A DNA stretch of 64,000 nt from Enterobacter kobei (GTDB taxonomy: Bacteria; Pseudomonadota; Gammaproteobacteria; Enterobacterales; Enterobacteriaceae), in contig NZ_CP017181.1 of the NCBI RefSeq assembly GCF_001729765.1, positions 2,604,001 to 2,668,000 on the forward strand. Direction: 5' to 3'. The notes beneath the pieces were generated by a model that searched no databases, had not been told where the DNA came from, and saw nothing but the letters and a program-made list of their open reading frames with translations. A program made the position numbers and the translations under genes. Of the stretch, positions 37,002 through 46,107 are shown one piece after another; position 1 is the first letter of the stretch, and the number at the start of each line of letters is the position of its first letter.

Positions 37002-37856
37002 TCAGCAGTTGGTCAGCAGCTCGTCGCCCGTACCGCCTTTTGAAAGCTCGCGGCGCGGCTGGCGCTGGCTTTCGGTGCTGTCGAGGGAGCTTTTCAGGGA
37101 GGTAAACGCCAGCGCGTTTTCATCGACTTTGCTGGTCACGTCCTGCTTGAGCTGCGCAAAAGCGGTCTCCAGCTCGGTGACGCGCTGGTCGGTAGCGTTG
37201 AGATTGGTTTGCACCTGCTCGGTGACGGTGGTCACCGCCTCATGGACATCGGCGAAACGGGCATCATCGCTGGCCTGCTTACGGCCAAAAATGGCTCTGA
37301 CCTTATCAGTCAGGCTGTTGAGCATGGTGTCGGGGACATCCTCAAACTCCAGCTCAGCCAGTGAGGCCACTGAGAAAACGTCGTCCGGCTGGTCTTTTTT
37401 ACCGGCGAGCGGGTTCTGCGCGGCGCGGCTGCAGAATTCGAGGTATTCCGTGCCGAGGCTTGCCGGGTCATCGGTGACGGCCAGGCCAACGAGGTAACAC
37501 TTGCCGCTGTTGGCAAAGTTCGGGCGGATCTCCATGGAGGTGTATACCTTCTGCCCGGCCTTCACCATGCTGACCAGCTCGTCGAGCGGCTGGATTTTGC
37601 CGTACAGCGCTTTTTTGCCATCGAGCGCAGAGCCATCGCTGATAATCTCCGCCTTGAGCTCGGTCACATCGCCATAGCGTTTAAACGGACTGTCAGGCAT
37701 CAGCCCCCGGATATGTTCGAGGTTAATGCGGCAGCCGTAGACGCGCGGGTCGAACGTGTCGGCCATATCCTGAATATCATCGCCGCTGATGACACGGCCA
37801 TCGCAGGTGTCACCCTCGACGCCGATGCGAAACCATTTAGAAACTTTCTTTGCCAT
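37002..37856 (-). CDS. O: P2 gpO-like scaffold and maturation protease
   Basis: The 284-aa protein combines an N-terminal serine protease with a C-terminal helical scaffold. The catalytic residues known for P2 gpO are conserved at the same numbers: Asp19 in DTCDGRV, His48 in NLEHIRG, and Ser107 in VYTSMEIRP. The C-terminal third (QTNLNATDQRVTELETAFAQLKQDVTSKV) is coiled coil. It starts the O-N-M-L-X-Y-K operon, divergent from P. Confidence 0.95.
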   Translation of the reverse strand: MAKKVSKWFRIGVEGDTCDGRVISGDDIQDMADTFDPRVYGCRINLEHIRGLMPDSPFKRYGDVTELKAEIISDGSALDGKKALYGKIQPLDELVSMVKAGQKVYTSMEIRPNFANSGKCYLVGLAVTDDPASLGTEYLEFCSRAAQNPLAGKKDQPDDVFSVASLAELEFEDVPDTMLNSLTDKVRAIFGRKQASDDARFADVHEAVTTVTEQVQTNLNATDQRVTELETAFAQLKQDVTSKVDENALAFTSLKSSLDSTESQRQPRRELSKGGTGDELLTNC

Positions 37857-38023
37857 TGTTCAGGTGTCCTGATGTTGGGTTTTCGGGTCGGGTTTAGTTT
37901 CCCGACTCTGACCCGTATCAGCCACCGCTTACGATCTGATTAGATCTCACACAACAGGCACTTAGCGCGAATAACCCCCCATTTCCTTAGCCTTGCCACG
38001 TAACACCAAAAAACGAGGCAAGC

Positions 38024-39793
38024 ATGACCATTTCAACTGACCTTTCACTGCTTAATGACCCGCGACGACAGGCGCGGCTGTTGTACTGGCAGGGGTTCGC
38101 CGTGCCGCAAATCTGCGACATGCTGCAGCTCAAGCGTCCGACCGTGCAGAGCTGGAAACAGCGCGATGGATGGGAGGAAACCGCCCCGATTAACCGCGTG
38201 GAATCCACATTAGAGGCGCGGCTTATCCAGCTCTACGCAAAGCCAGACCTGACCGCGCATGACTTCAAAGTCGCGGATTTTCTGTCGCGCCAGATGGAGC
38301 GGCTCGCGCGCGTTAACCGCTACGGCCAGACCGGAAACGAGGTGGATTTAAACCCTAATATCGCCAGCCGCAACAAAGGGGATCGCAAAAAAACCAAACG
38401 CAATTTCTTCAGTGAGGAAGCGATAGAAAAGCTGGAAGAGATTTTCTTCGACCAGTCGTTTGACTATCAGCTCCGCTGGCATAAAGCGGGGTTAGAGCAC
38501 CGCATCCGCCACATCCTGAAATCGCGACAGATTGGCGCGACGTTCTACTTTGCGCGCGAGTCACTTCTGCGCGCGCTTAAGACCGGGCAGAACCAGATAT
38601 TTTTGTCGGCCAGTAAAACGCAGGCTTACGTGTTCCGTAAGTACATCATCGCCTTTGCCCGTCTGGTTGACGTCGACCTGTCAGGCGACCCGATCGTCAT
38701 CGGCAACAATGGCGCTGAGCTGATTTTCCTCGGGACCAATTCCAACACCGCGCAGAGCCACAACGGCGACCTGTACGTCGATGAAATTTTCTGGATCCCC
38801 AATTTTCAGAAGCTGCGCAAAGTCGCCTCGGGCATGGCCTCGCAGTCACACCTGCGCACAACCTATTTTTCGACCCCGTCGACGCTGGCGCACGGCGCTT
38901 ACCCGTTCTGGTCAGGCGAGCTGTTTAACCGTGGCCGCAGCAACCGCGACGAACGTGTCGACATTGATATCAGTCATCAGGCGCTTGCCGGTGGCATGTT
39001 ATGCGGTGACGGCCAGTGGCGGCAGATTGTCACCATTGAGGACGCGCTCGCCGGTGGCTGCACCCTGTTTAACCTCGACCAGCTTAAGCAGGAAAACAGC
39101 GCGGATGACTTCCGCAACCTGTTTATGTGCGAGTTCGTCGACGATAAGGCGTCGGTATTCCCGTTCGAGGAGCTGCAGCGCTGCATGGTCGATGCGATGG
39201 AAGAATGGGAGGACTTCGATCCGTTCGCCGACCGTCCGTTTAACTGGCGTCCTGTCTGGATTGGCTATGACCCGTCACACACCGGCGACAGCGCAGGCTG
39301 TGCGGTACTGGCTCCGCCGCTGGTTGCCGGTGGCAAGTTCCGCATCCTTGAGCGTCACCAGTGGAAAGGCATGGACTTTGCTGCGCAGGCCGATGCCATC
39401 CGGGCGCTGACCGAGAAATACACCGTTGACTATATCGGCATCGATGCGACCGGCATCGGCCAGGGTGTTTACCAGCTCGTGCGCTCATTCTTCCCGGCGG
39501 CGCGCGCCATCCGCTACACGCCGGAAATGAAAACCGCCATGGTGCTGAAAGCGAAAGACACCATCAGGCGCGGGTGTCTGGAATATGACGCCGGTGCGAC
39601 CGACATCACGCAGTCATTTATGGCTATCCGAAAAACCATGACCAGCAGCGGCCGCAGCGCCACCTTTGAAGCCAGCCGCAGCGAGGAAGCCAGCCACGCG
39701 GATATCGCGTGGGCGACCATGCACGCCCTGTTAAACGAGCCGCTTTCCGCCGGTAGCGGTATGCAATCAAGTTCAATTCTGGATATTAACTAA
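38024..39793 (+). CDS. P: P2 gpP-like large terminase subunit (ATPase)
   Basis: The 589-aa packaging motor has an N-terminal helix-turn-helix (QGFAVPQICDMLQLKRPTVQSWKQRDGW, about 20-48), an atypical Walker A LKSRQIGATFYFAR (about 165-178), and Walker B GDLYVDEIFW (about 247-256). A nuclease domain follows, with IGYDPSHTGDSAG and DYIGIDATGIGQGVYQL. It is transcribed rightward with Q, divergent from O, as in P2. Confidence 0.95.
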   Translation: MTISTDLSLLNDPRRQARLLYWQGFAVPQICDMLQLKRPTVQSWKQRDGWEETAPINRVESTLEARLIQLYAKPDLTAHDFKVADFLSRQMERLARVNRYGQTGNEVDLNPNIASRNKGDRKKTKRNFFSEEAIEKLEEIFFDQSFDYQLRWHKAGLEHRIRHILKSRQIGATFYFARESLLRALKTGQNQIFLSASKTQAYVFRKYIIAFARLVDVDLSGDPIVIGNNGAELIFLGTNSNTAQSHNGDLYVDEIFWIPNFQKLRKVASGMASQSHLRTTYFSTPSTLAHGAYPFWSGELFNRGRSNRDERVDIDISHQALAGGMLCGDGQWRQIVTIEDALAGGCTLFNLDQLKQENSADDFRNLFMCEFVDDKASVFPFEELQRCMVDAMEEWEDFDPFADRPFNWRPVWIGYDPSHTGDSAGCAVLAPPLVAGGKFRILERHQWKGMDFAAQADAIRALTEKYTVDYIGIDATGIGQGVYQLVRSFFPAARAIRYTPEMKTAMVLKAKDTIRRGCLEYDAGATDITQSFMAIRKTMTSSGRSATFEASRSEEASHADIAWATMHALLNEPLSAGSGMQSSSILDIN

Positions 39794-39794
39794 G

Positions 39795-40820
39795 ATGAAA
39801 AAACGCCAAAAGAAACAGCCAAAACAGACCAACATGACCGCCAGCGCGTCGCAGAAAATGGAGGCGTTCACCTTTGGTGAGCCGTCACCCGTTTTGGATC
39901 GCCGCGACATCCTCGACTATGTCGAGTGCATCAATAACGGCAAATGGTACGAGCCGCCGGTAAACTTCTCGGGACTGGCAAAAAGCCTGCGCGCCGCCGT
40001 GCACCACAGCTCCCCGATTTACGTTAAGCGCAACATTCTGACCAGTACCTTTATCCCGCACCCGTTGCTGTCCCGTCAGGACTTCAGCCGCCTTGTGCTT
40101 GATTATCTGGTGTTTGCAAACGGCTATCTCGAAAAGCGCATGAGCGTGACCGGCCAGCTCTTTAAACTGGAAACCTCCCCGGCCAAATACACCCGCCGTG
40201 GTGTCGAGGATGGCGTTTACTGGTACGTGTCGAGCTTTACCAATCCGCACCAGTTCGCCCCCGGTTCGGTGTTTCATCTGCTTGAGCCTGATATCAATCA
40301 GGAGCTCTACGGGATGCCGGAATACCTGAGCGCGCTCAATTCCGCCTGGCTGAATGAATCTGCCACGCTGTTTCGCCGCAAGTATTACCAGAACGGTGCG
40401 CACGCGGGTTACATCATGTACGTAACCGACGCGGCACAGAGCAGCACCGACGTCGAGGCGCTGCGCTCCGCAATGCGCGACTCGAAGGGACTCGGGAATT
40501 TCAAAAACCTGTTTTTCTACGCCCCGAACGGGAAACCGGATGGTATTAAGATCGTGCCGTTGAGTGAAGTCGCCACGAAGGATGATTTTTTTAACATTAA
40601 GAAGGTGAGCGCCGCTGACCTGCTTGATGCGCACCGCGTGCCGTTCCAGCTCATGGGCGGCAAGCCTGAAAATATCGGCTCAATGGGCGATATCGAGAAG
40701 GTAGCGCGGGTGTTTGTGCGCAACGAGCTGACGCCGCTGCAGGAGCGTTTCAAAGAGATAAACGACTGGTTAGAAATGGAGGTGATCCGCTTTAAGGATT
40801 ACAACATCGATACCGAGTAG
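39795..40820 (+). CDS. Q: P2 gpQ-like portal protein
   Basis: The 341-aa portal vertex protein (PBSX/P2 portal family) has YVECINNGKWYEPPVNFSGLAKSLRAAVHHSSPIYVKRN, KYYQNGAHAGYIMYVTDAAQSS and RVPFQLMGGKPENIGSMGDIEKVARVFVRNEL. It starts one base after P stops and lies next to cos. Confidence 0.95.
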   Translation: MKKRQKKQPKQTNMTASASQKMEAFTFGEPSPVLDRRDILDYVECINNGKWYEPPVNFSGLAKSLRAAVHHSSPIYVKRNILTSTFIPHPLLSRQDFSRLVLDYLVFANGYLEKRMSVTGQLFKLETSPAKYTRRGVEDGVYWYVSSFTNPHQFAPGSVFHLLEPDINQELYGMPEYLSALNSAWLNESATLFRRKYYQNGAHAGYIMYVTDAAQSSTDVEALRSAMRDSKGLGNFKNLFFYAPNGKPDGIKIVPLSEVATKDDFFNIKKVSAADLLDAHRVPFQLMGGKPENIGSMGDIEKVARVFVRNELTPLQERFKEINDWLEMEVIRFKDYNIDTE

Positions 40821-40974
40821 CCCTGCCGAAAATGCCGCCTACGGGCGGCACTGCCTCAGAGCTCACCAGACGCCGCACACGCCACGCAACCCTCACGATC
40901 ACCCTCATCGCTCAGCGCGCCGCCACGACGCGCACAGACGTGTAAAATAAATCCTGTCACCACGTCTGGCGCGC

Positions 40975-40994
40975 AGTGCTATCCCCGCCTCGCC
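40975..40994. other. Phage cos site
   Basis: The minus strand reads GGCGAGGCGGGGATAGCACT. It differs by one base from the P2 cohesive-end sequence as I remember it (GGCGAGGCGGGGAAAGCAC). It lies between Q and the early region, the position of cos in P2. Confidence 0.85.
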
Positions 40995-41141
40995 TGCCCG
41001 CTTGATGTATCTCTTTTCATGCAGGTGCAACGGGAGAGCCGACCCGCGCCAGCGCTGGCGCTAAATGCTATTAATAAATATCCTAATCGCATGCAATCGA
41101 ATGCACCTGATTCATGCGCAGCTATCTTTGACACTAACAGT

Positions 41142-41168
41142 GAAAAGCTGGCCCCAAAAAGGCCAGCT
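41142..41168 (-). terminator. Terminator of the 185-aa accessory gene
   Basis: AGCTGGCC and GGCCAGCT form a perfect 8-bp stem around a 7-base loop. On the minus strand it is followed by TTTTC. It lies 9 bases after the stop of the gene at 41177-41734. Confidence 0.75.
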
Positions 41169-41176
41169 AAAACTCA

Positions 41177-41734
41177 TTATTCCCCGCTACTTTCTGCTTT
41201 GAGATCATCATCAACTTGTTGCTGTATAAATCCGATGGTGCTCATTTTATTATTTTTTCCATGCAAAAAATCAGCCTGAGCCTTTAGGACTTTTTGGATT
41301 TCTTTTTGTATCGAATCGAAGAAGACATTCAATTCACGCCCGTCATCATCACGCGATACCTTAAATGTTGAGTCCGAGCCCAAGAGACCTACAGTATGAG
41401 AACTATCAATGTTGCGGAGGAACTTGATCCCGATTTGCAAAGGAAGTTGAGGGTGCATATTTTTCTGCTCGTAAATTGTAAGCCTAATCCCCATACACCA
41501 GTAGCCATCATCGCCAAGATGTGTTGCGCCGAAAGGGCTGTATGTTGAATTGACCTTTTCCTCACCCACTAAAGGTATCAACCTGAATGCGGGTGAGCTG
41601 TGGTCTATCCCCAAATATGATAGATATTGTGCAACTAGCCAGCCTGAAAAACTAATTGCATCCTCCCTTACAGATGAATATTCAGACCTAAAGTTTTTGT
41701 ATGCCGCGCATAGTTCATCGAATTTTGACATCAT
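41177..41734 (-). CDS. Prophage accessory protein, unknown (185 aa)
   Basis: The soluble 185-aa protein is not recognised. It is acidic at the C-terminus (DDDLKAESSGE) and predicted alpha/beta, with LPLQIGIKFLRNIDSSHTVGLLG in the centre and a helical end (VFFDSIQKEIQKVLKAQADFLHG). AAAGGTG precedes the start. It has its own terminator, is AT-richer than the core genes, and lies between cos and gene A. P2 keeps its anti-phage genes tin and old in this region, and related phages carry many different defence genes there. A defence role is therefore plausible by position only. Confidence 0.6.
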   Translation of the reverse strand: MMSKFDELCAAYKNFRSEYSSVREDAISFSGWLVAQYLSYLGIDHSSPAFRLIPLVGEEKVNSTYSPFGATHLGDDGYWCMGIRLTIYEQKNMHPQLPLQIGIKFLRNIDSSHTVGLLGSDSTFKVSRDDDGRELNVFFDSIQKEIQKVLKAQADFLHGKNNKMSTIGFIQQQVDDDLKAESSGE

Positions 41735-41878
41735 TACACCTTTAAATGCTCATAAATTATATACTAATTAATGACTTATAAAGTCATGCTCTTGTCAGCC
41801 TGAGCTAATCCTATATCTAAATAATTCGTCCCGTAAATGCAAAATGTCAAAGCGAGCAATTTTTTTGCAGATATCTGA

Positions 41879-42163
41879 TTAATAACGTTGTTCAACACCA
41901 CCGGCACTGAAAGCAAGTTTCAGCACCGGTGGCGTTGCTATCGTTGGTGTACTGTTAAGGGCTGCGTAGAGAATGCGCACTTCCCCATTCGGGGACGGCG
42001 TGGGACACATTTCAACTTCATAACGTTCAGGTAATTTCACCTCCCGCGCCTGCAGTTCTGCTATGCGCTTCTCTGCTTCATCAGCCTTAACAACGTGCAC
42101 ATGGCCGTGTCCTGGGTCTTGTGTGCTACCGAATGCCATCGGATGGATGTAATAAGTTTTCAT
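41879..42163 (-). CDS. P2-like small early protein downstream of A
   Basis: The 94-aa protein (MKTYYIHPMAFGSTQDPGHGHVHVVKADEAEKRIAELQAREVKLPERYEVEM) is of the type found after gene A in P2-like phages (P2 orf91 position). It overlaps the A stop by 4 bases. Function unknown. Confidence 0.75.
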   Translation of the reverse strand: MKTYYIHPMAFGSTQDPGHGHVHVVKADEAEKRIAELQAREVKLPERYEVEMCPTPSPNGEVRILYAALNSTPTIATPPVLKLAFSAGGVEQRY

Positions 42164-44457
42164 AAAGCCCACTCCTTTTTAGTTGAATTTCCCGGCCACT
42201 CATCAGCAACCGGATATCTGAATTTTTTATCGCCATAAATCACCATTGCCCCACGAGTCAGCGCATCGAGCTCCCACCGTTCCGGGGAAATGCCCTCCTG
42301 AGCTAAATCGAAACGAATTTTTGCGACGCGATCCCTTTCGGGTTTTGTCATCCTGGCTGATGGCGCTTGCTCGCTGGTTTTGAGCGGCGCATTGCTTCTT
42401 TGCTGCCGATTTTTGCGCGGTGCGCCAGCTTTTAACGCCCTGTTAAGCACCTTCACGACGTCCGGCTCATTCCAGCCGATAACCCCACGCTCAATCAGAT
42501 TTAACACCGCTGCGGCTTGCTCAGACGGTGTGGGTGTCATAACTGGATCGCCAGCGGCGGTGAGCTTTCCACAGTTATTGACAGGACTCCGAGGCGCGGC
42601 AGAGCCGCTTTTTAAGGTCAAAGGCTCAACGGCCAAAACCTTTGGAACGATTCGCCATTCGGCTGTACGGGTTACATGGACACGGTCAGCCCCGAGATGA
42701 GGGGCATAAATCCCGACCACCCTCTCGATATCTTCCTCGTATTCGTTGACCTCATCCGTCACCTTACGGGCGACCCTGACGGCCTGAGCATCACGCGGCA
42801 TGTTTGCCCCACCCTGCGCGATGATGTACCGCTCAAAGTCCCCTTCATCTGCAGCAGCTCGCGCGGCTTCAACCCTGTCGTCAAACTCGCTGGCAATACT
42901 CACCCCACGCGGCAGCTTGCGCAGTTCGCGGTAAGCGCCCATCGTCGGGAGACCAATCGGTTTAAACTGCGGGATGCGCCATGTAGACGCCCATGCGGTG
43001 ACGGCTGCGGCCGTATCTTTCAGAGGCTTGCCGGTGTCGTGATCGAGCTGGCCGTCGAGCGCGTAACCGTCGATATTTTTTGCAATGTATTTAGCGATAT
43101 AACCCGCCGCTCCGCCCTGATTAAGATGGCGTGACTCAAAGCGCTGTTTTGACGCGCCCTTTTCGTGTCCGTCCTCTTTGAGGGCATAACGACGCATAAT
43201 TTCGTTAATGGCTTTACGCTGACCGGGTTTGCAAAAAAGCATCATGTGCCAGTGTGGCGTGCCGTCGTGGTGCGGTTCGACAACGCGCATCCCGTAAACA
43301 TCTAAATCGTTATCTTTGAAAGCTGTACGCATCAGGCTCCAGATTCGGCATAGATAGCGCTGGCCGTCTTTGGGTGTGAATGCTGTTTCGTTCCAGCCGT
43401 GATTGAGCTGTACCGTTTTGCTTTCACCTTTGCCAACCTGACGGGTCGGGTGATACTTCGATGGCGTGGTCAGCGTGATAAACATCCCCACGTCACCAAC
43501 GCTGGTCGCGTAGCGTTCAATCCCGGCGATAGTATTCATCAGCTCCATACGACGTATTTCAGGGTTAGAAATGCTGCCCATGACCTTACTGATGAGATCG
43601 ATACGTTCGCCGGTGACTTTGTTTTCCAGCTCGCAGGATTTCAGGTATTCGAGGTTAGCCAGGCGGCGCGCGTGAACATCGCGGATCGCCATTTTGCTTG
43701 CGTAAGGTGAACGGTCTTTGTTGACCTCACCTGCTGCTATGAGCAACGCCTCGCGCCAGCGCATCCGCTGAACCTTGAGCTGGTTGCCCCACCACTCGTC
43801 TTTAATAAGCCGTGAAATAGCGGAAAATGCCATGCGGATCGTCATCTGACCCTTACGGAATTTTTTCCAGTACATCGGGGTGATGTTAAATGCGCGAGCA
43901 ATACCGGCCACTTGCCCGTATAGGTGCGACTGAGCTTCATCGGTGAAAAGTGTCTCTTTCCCGCCGTGAGCCTCCGCCCATGCGTCGCTTAACTCCTCGT
44001 ATTTGCTCCAGAGCTGCGAGGCAATTCTGGCCGCAAACTTCCTGAGCTCTTTGTCATTCATATCTGGTAAGCGCGCATACTGGTCGCGCTCGGACAGAAA
44101 CCCAATCGAGGCGGATTCATTCATCCCGCACAGCTGATTAACACGCTCAAGACGCGGCAGCAGCTTGCGCTCAAACGTGTTTTTAAGGAAATACAGCCCG
44201 CCCAAAGGGCTCTTTTTACGGCGGATGAAGTTATAACGCGATGTAAACAGCGTTTGCAGGAAAAACGGCAAACGGTCAATACGGTTTAAAACACCTTGCA
44301 CCTGACGGAGTTCGGCACGTGTAAGGGGTCTGTCGCGGCCAATGGCCTCTTTGTTGACGTTATTCCAGGGATAAGCACCAACGAATGAATCACTGGTGCC
44401 CTTCAAAAATGGTGGTGGTGGCGAGGGGGCAATACGCCCCCGAGATTCGATGGACAT
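42160..44457 (-). CDS. A: P2 gpA-like rolling-circle replication initiator
   Basis: This 765-aa HUH endonuclease nicks the phage origin and starts rolling-circle replication. The HUH metal site is seen in VEPHHDGTPHWHMMLFC (about residues 400-415), and the paired tyrosines in GGAAGYIAKYIAKNIDGY, equivalent to P2 Tyr450 and Tyr454. The start ATG 44457 gives a length close to P2 gpA (761 aa); an upstream reading overlaps the DUF5405 gene. In P2 the origin lies within A. Confidence 0.95.
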   Translation of the reverse strand: MSIESRGRIAPSPPPPFLKGTSDSFVGAYPWNNVNKEAIGRDRPLTRAELRQVQGVLNRIDRLPFFLQTLFTSRYNFIRRKKSPLGGLYFLKNTFERKLLPRLERVNQLCGMNESASIGFLSERDQYARLPDMNDKELRKFAARIASQLWSKYEELSDAWAEAHGGKETLFTDEAQSHLYGQVAGIARAFNITPMYWKKFRKGQMTIRMAFSAISRLIKDEWWGNQLKVQRMRWREALLIAAGEVNKDRSPYASKMAIRDVHARRLANLEYLKSCELENKVTGERIDLISKVMGSISNPEIRRMELMNTIAGIERYATSVGDVGMFITLTTPSKYHPTRQVGKGESKTVQLNHGWNETAFTPKDGQRYLCRIWSLMRTAFKDNDLDVYGMRVVEPHHDGTPHWHMMLFCKPGQRKAINEIMRRYALKEDGHEKGASKQRFESRHLNQGGAAGYIAKYIAKNIDGYALDGQLDHDTGKPLKDTAAAVTAWASTWRIPQFKPIGLPTMGAYRELRKLPRGVSIASEFDDRVEAARAAADEGDFERYIIAQGGANMPRDAQAVRVARKVTDEVNEYEEDIERVVGIYAPHLGADRVHVTRTAEWRIVPKVLAVEPLTLKSGSAAPRSPVNNCGKLTAAGDPVMTPTPSEQAAAVLNLIERGVIGWNEPDVVKVLNRALKAGAPRKNRQQRSNAPLKTSEQAPSARMTKPERDRVAKIRFDLAQEGISPERWELDALTRGAMVIYGDKKFRYPVADEWPGNSTKKEWAL

Positions 44458-44458
44458 A

Positions 44459-44722
44459 CTATTTAAAGGCGTCCAGACATTGCTTCCCCAGGCGTTCAAT
44501 TCGAGCTTCCAAAGCTGAGAAACCAATAAGATCGCTGGTCAAAAGATCATGCAATATCAGGCCTGAGATAAGCTTAGGGATAGTTGGGTAGTAACCCACA
44601 GCGTCCAGCCAATCCTTGCCTTTGTTCTTCCCGGATGTTGCGGTCTTCTTCTCCTGCAAAATGAATTGATAACGGTCACTGGTGATGACGTATTGGTTAT
44701 TTATCTCGATGCGTATGCTCAT
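44459..44722 (-). CDS. DUF5405 family phage protein
   Basis: The 87-aa protein (MSIRIEINNQYVITSDRYQFILQEKKTATSGKNKGKDWLDAVGYYPTIPKLISGLI) matches the pattern of DUF5405 proteins of the P2 early operon. It lies directly upstream of A with one base between. Function unknown. Confidence 0.82.
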   Translation of the reverse strand: MSIRIEINNQYVITSDRYQFILQEKKTATSGKNKGKDWLDAVGYYPTIPKLISGLILHDLLTSDLIGFSALEARIERLGKQCLDAFK

Positions 44723-44744
44723 TTTTGCTTCCTGTTAACAGTGG

Positions 44745-44963
44745 TTAACCAGCTCGACCGAAAATTGAGTTGTGTAACTTTTCCGACTCCTGGCCTAATA
44801 ACTCGATAATCTCGGTACGATTTAGTTCTGACTTACTGATGTACGCGATAAGCCCATCAAACTGAGAAGAGAAACGGGTCGCCAAGTCGCGCTGTGCCTC
44901 GCTTACTGCCTGCGCCAGAAGTGCCGAATACATCCCCCGCTGCGCTGTATTTTGCTTTTGCAT
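44745..44963 (-). CDS. DUF2732 family phage protein
   Basis: The 72-aa protein has the DUF2732 pattern ([48 protein letters not shown]). ATG 44963 is preceded by GGAG at good spacing. It is a small early-operon protein of unknown role. Confidence 0.8.
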   Translation of the reverse strand: MQKQNTAQRGMYSALLAQAVSEAQRDLATRFSSQFDGLIAYISKSELNRTEIIELLGQESEKLHNSIFGRAG

Positions 44964-45029
44964 TTGCCTATCTCCGGACAAAAGGAATCCCCACGCTGTA
45001 AGGCGCGTAATAAATCGAATCCAGATTAA

Positions 45030-45530
45030 TTAATGTAAATACTGCTCAGGTTTTACCGAGGTTAAAATTGTTGGTGCGTACTCAAAAAGGCTAAACAGTT
45101 CTCGCAAAGCGCGGAAAAGTTTGTCACGCCAATAACAGTCCTCTTCATTTAAACGCCAGTGCGGCATCATAAATTCCTGTTCTGTCAGTCCCGCATGAAG
45201 AAACAATGAGCGCCTTTGGCTAACGGTCAGGCGACTGATGAAAGTTGCTTTTGACGAGCCAATTTGGCGGTGACGGGCAAATGCATTTCTCAATTCATCA
45301 AGCGCACAAACAAGACGCTCACGGTCTGCTTCGGTCATTTCCTCTAAGCGCATGACCGAGTGACGCTGTTTTAATTGAGCGTGGAAACAAACCGTAAGAC
45401 GCTCCCGCTCCATCATCTGATTGTAAAAATCACAGGTATCCTGCCAGCGAGGCTGAGCCAAATACTTGCAGACCAGACCGCGAAGCGCTGTTGGTTGTTT
45501 CTGGATCACGTCCAGTGTCATTACCGTCAT
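45030..45530 (-). CDS. B: P2 gpB-like helicase loader
   Basis: The 166-aa protein has exactly the P2 gpB length and motifs (QPTALRGLVCKYLAQPRW near the start; LRELFSLFEYAPTILTSVKPEQYLH at the end). P2 gpB recruits host DnaB to the phage origin for lagging-strand synthesis. ATG 45530 follows AGAGGA; a GTG six bases upstream is less likely. Confidence 0.94.
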   Translation of the reverse strand: MTVMTLDVIQKQPTALRGLVCKYLAQPRWQDTCDFYNQMMERERLTVCFHAQLKQRHSVMRLEEMTEADRERLVCALDELRNAFARHRQIGSSKATFISRLTVSQRRSLFLHAGLTEQEFMMPHWRLNEEDCYWRDKLFRALRELFSLFEYAPTILTSVKPEQYLH

Positions 45531-45700
45531 AACCACAGTCCTCTCTTTTTGACCAGCCGACGAAGCTTCTCGATAACGCCCGACTTTCGGGTTCGGATGA
45601 TGATGCCCTTACGTCCACGACCATGAGTGATAGTGAAGTTGATAGAATTAGGGCTTTCTCTTCGAAGCAACTGTGCAATACAGCGAGGTTCACTATTCAT
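45527..45700 (-). CDS. Small early protein between cox and B
   Basis: The 57-aa basic protein (MNSEPRCIAQLLRRESPNSINFTITHGRGRKGIIIRTRKSGVIEKLRRLVKKRGLWL) lies at the place of P2 orf78. Its start overlaps the cox stop and its stop overlaps the B start, each by 4 bases. Function unknown. Confidence 0.75.
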   Translation of the reverse strand: MNSEPRCIAQLLRRESPNSINFTITHGRGRKGIIIRTRKSGVIEKLRRLVKKRGLWL

Positions 45701-45972
45701 ACTGGCTCTCCTAATCCGAGCCACATCAGCCAACCATCACGAATTTCCTTCGGGCGGCTGTCATATGCCATCTTCATACCCTTGTTCCATGCAGGCAGAT
45801 AAACCCAATATTCCCCTGCGCGCCCACTCGTTGACTGCGGATCAGTCATCTCGACAACAGGAAGCTTGCCCTTTTCAATCATGCCTTTAACGGCTGCAGG
45901 TGTTTTACCAATAAGGCGCGCGAATTCCTGATATGGAACGGCGTCGCTCACACTATCAATGACCCTATTCAT
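45697..45972 (-). CDS. cox: Cox excisionase and early repressor of C
   Basis: The 91-aa protein has the length of P2 Cox and shares IPYQEFARLIGK-like helix-turn-helix and the C-terminal GRAGEYWVYLPAWNKGMKMAYDSRPKEIRDGWLMWLGLGEP. In P2 Cox represses the C promoter and directs excision by Int. It faces C across a 135-base control region. Confidence 0.95.
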   Translation of the reverse strand: MNRVIDSVSDAVPYQEFARLIGKTPAAVKGMIEKGKLPVVEMTDPQSTSGRAGEYWVYLPAWNKGMKMAYDSRPKEIRDGWLMWLGLGEPV

Positions 45973-46002
45973 TTGTGAGTATTCCTCGTTAGTGTTTTAA
46001 TT

Positions 46003-46076
46003 GCTCCTAATGGCTATTAATTGCCATATTGGAGCCATTAGTTTGCGATAACGAATTGAAGATTACTCCGTTATCG
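46003..46076. promoter_or_regulatory. C/cox switch region with inverted repeats
   Basis: The intergenic region between divergent cox and C holds a perfect 8-bp inverted repeat CGATAACG / CGTTATCG (46046-46053 and 46069-46076) and a second dyad TGGC-TATTAATT-GCCA (46011-46024). These are the likely operators for C and Cox and overlap the divergent early and lysogenic promoters. P2 itself uses short direct repeats for C, so the assignment is inferred. Confidence 0.55.
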
Positions 46077-46107
46077 TTTTTCTATCAATAGTGGAGTGTT
46101 AATTACG

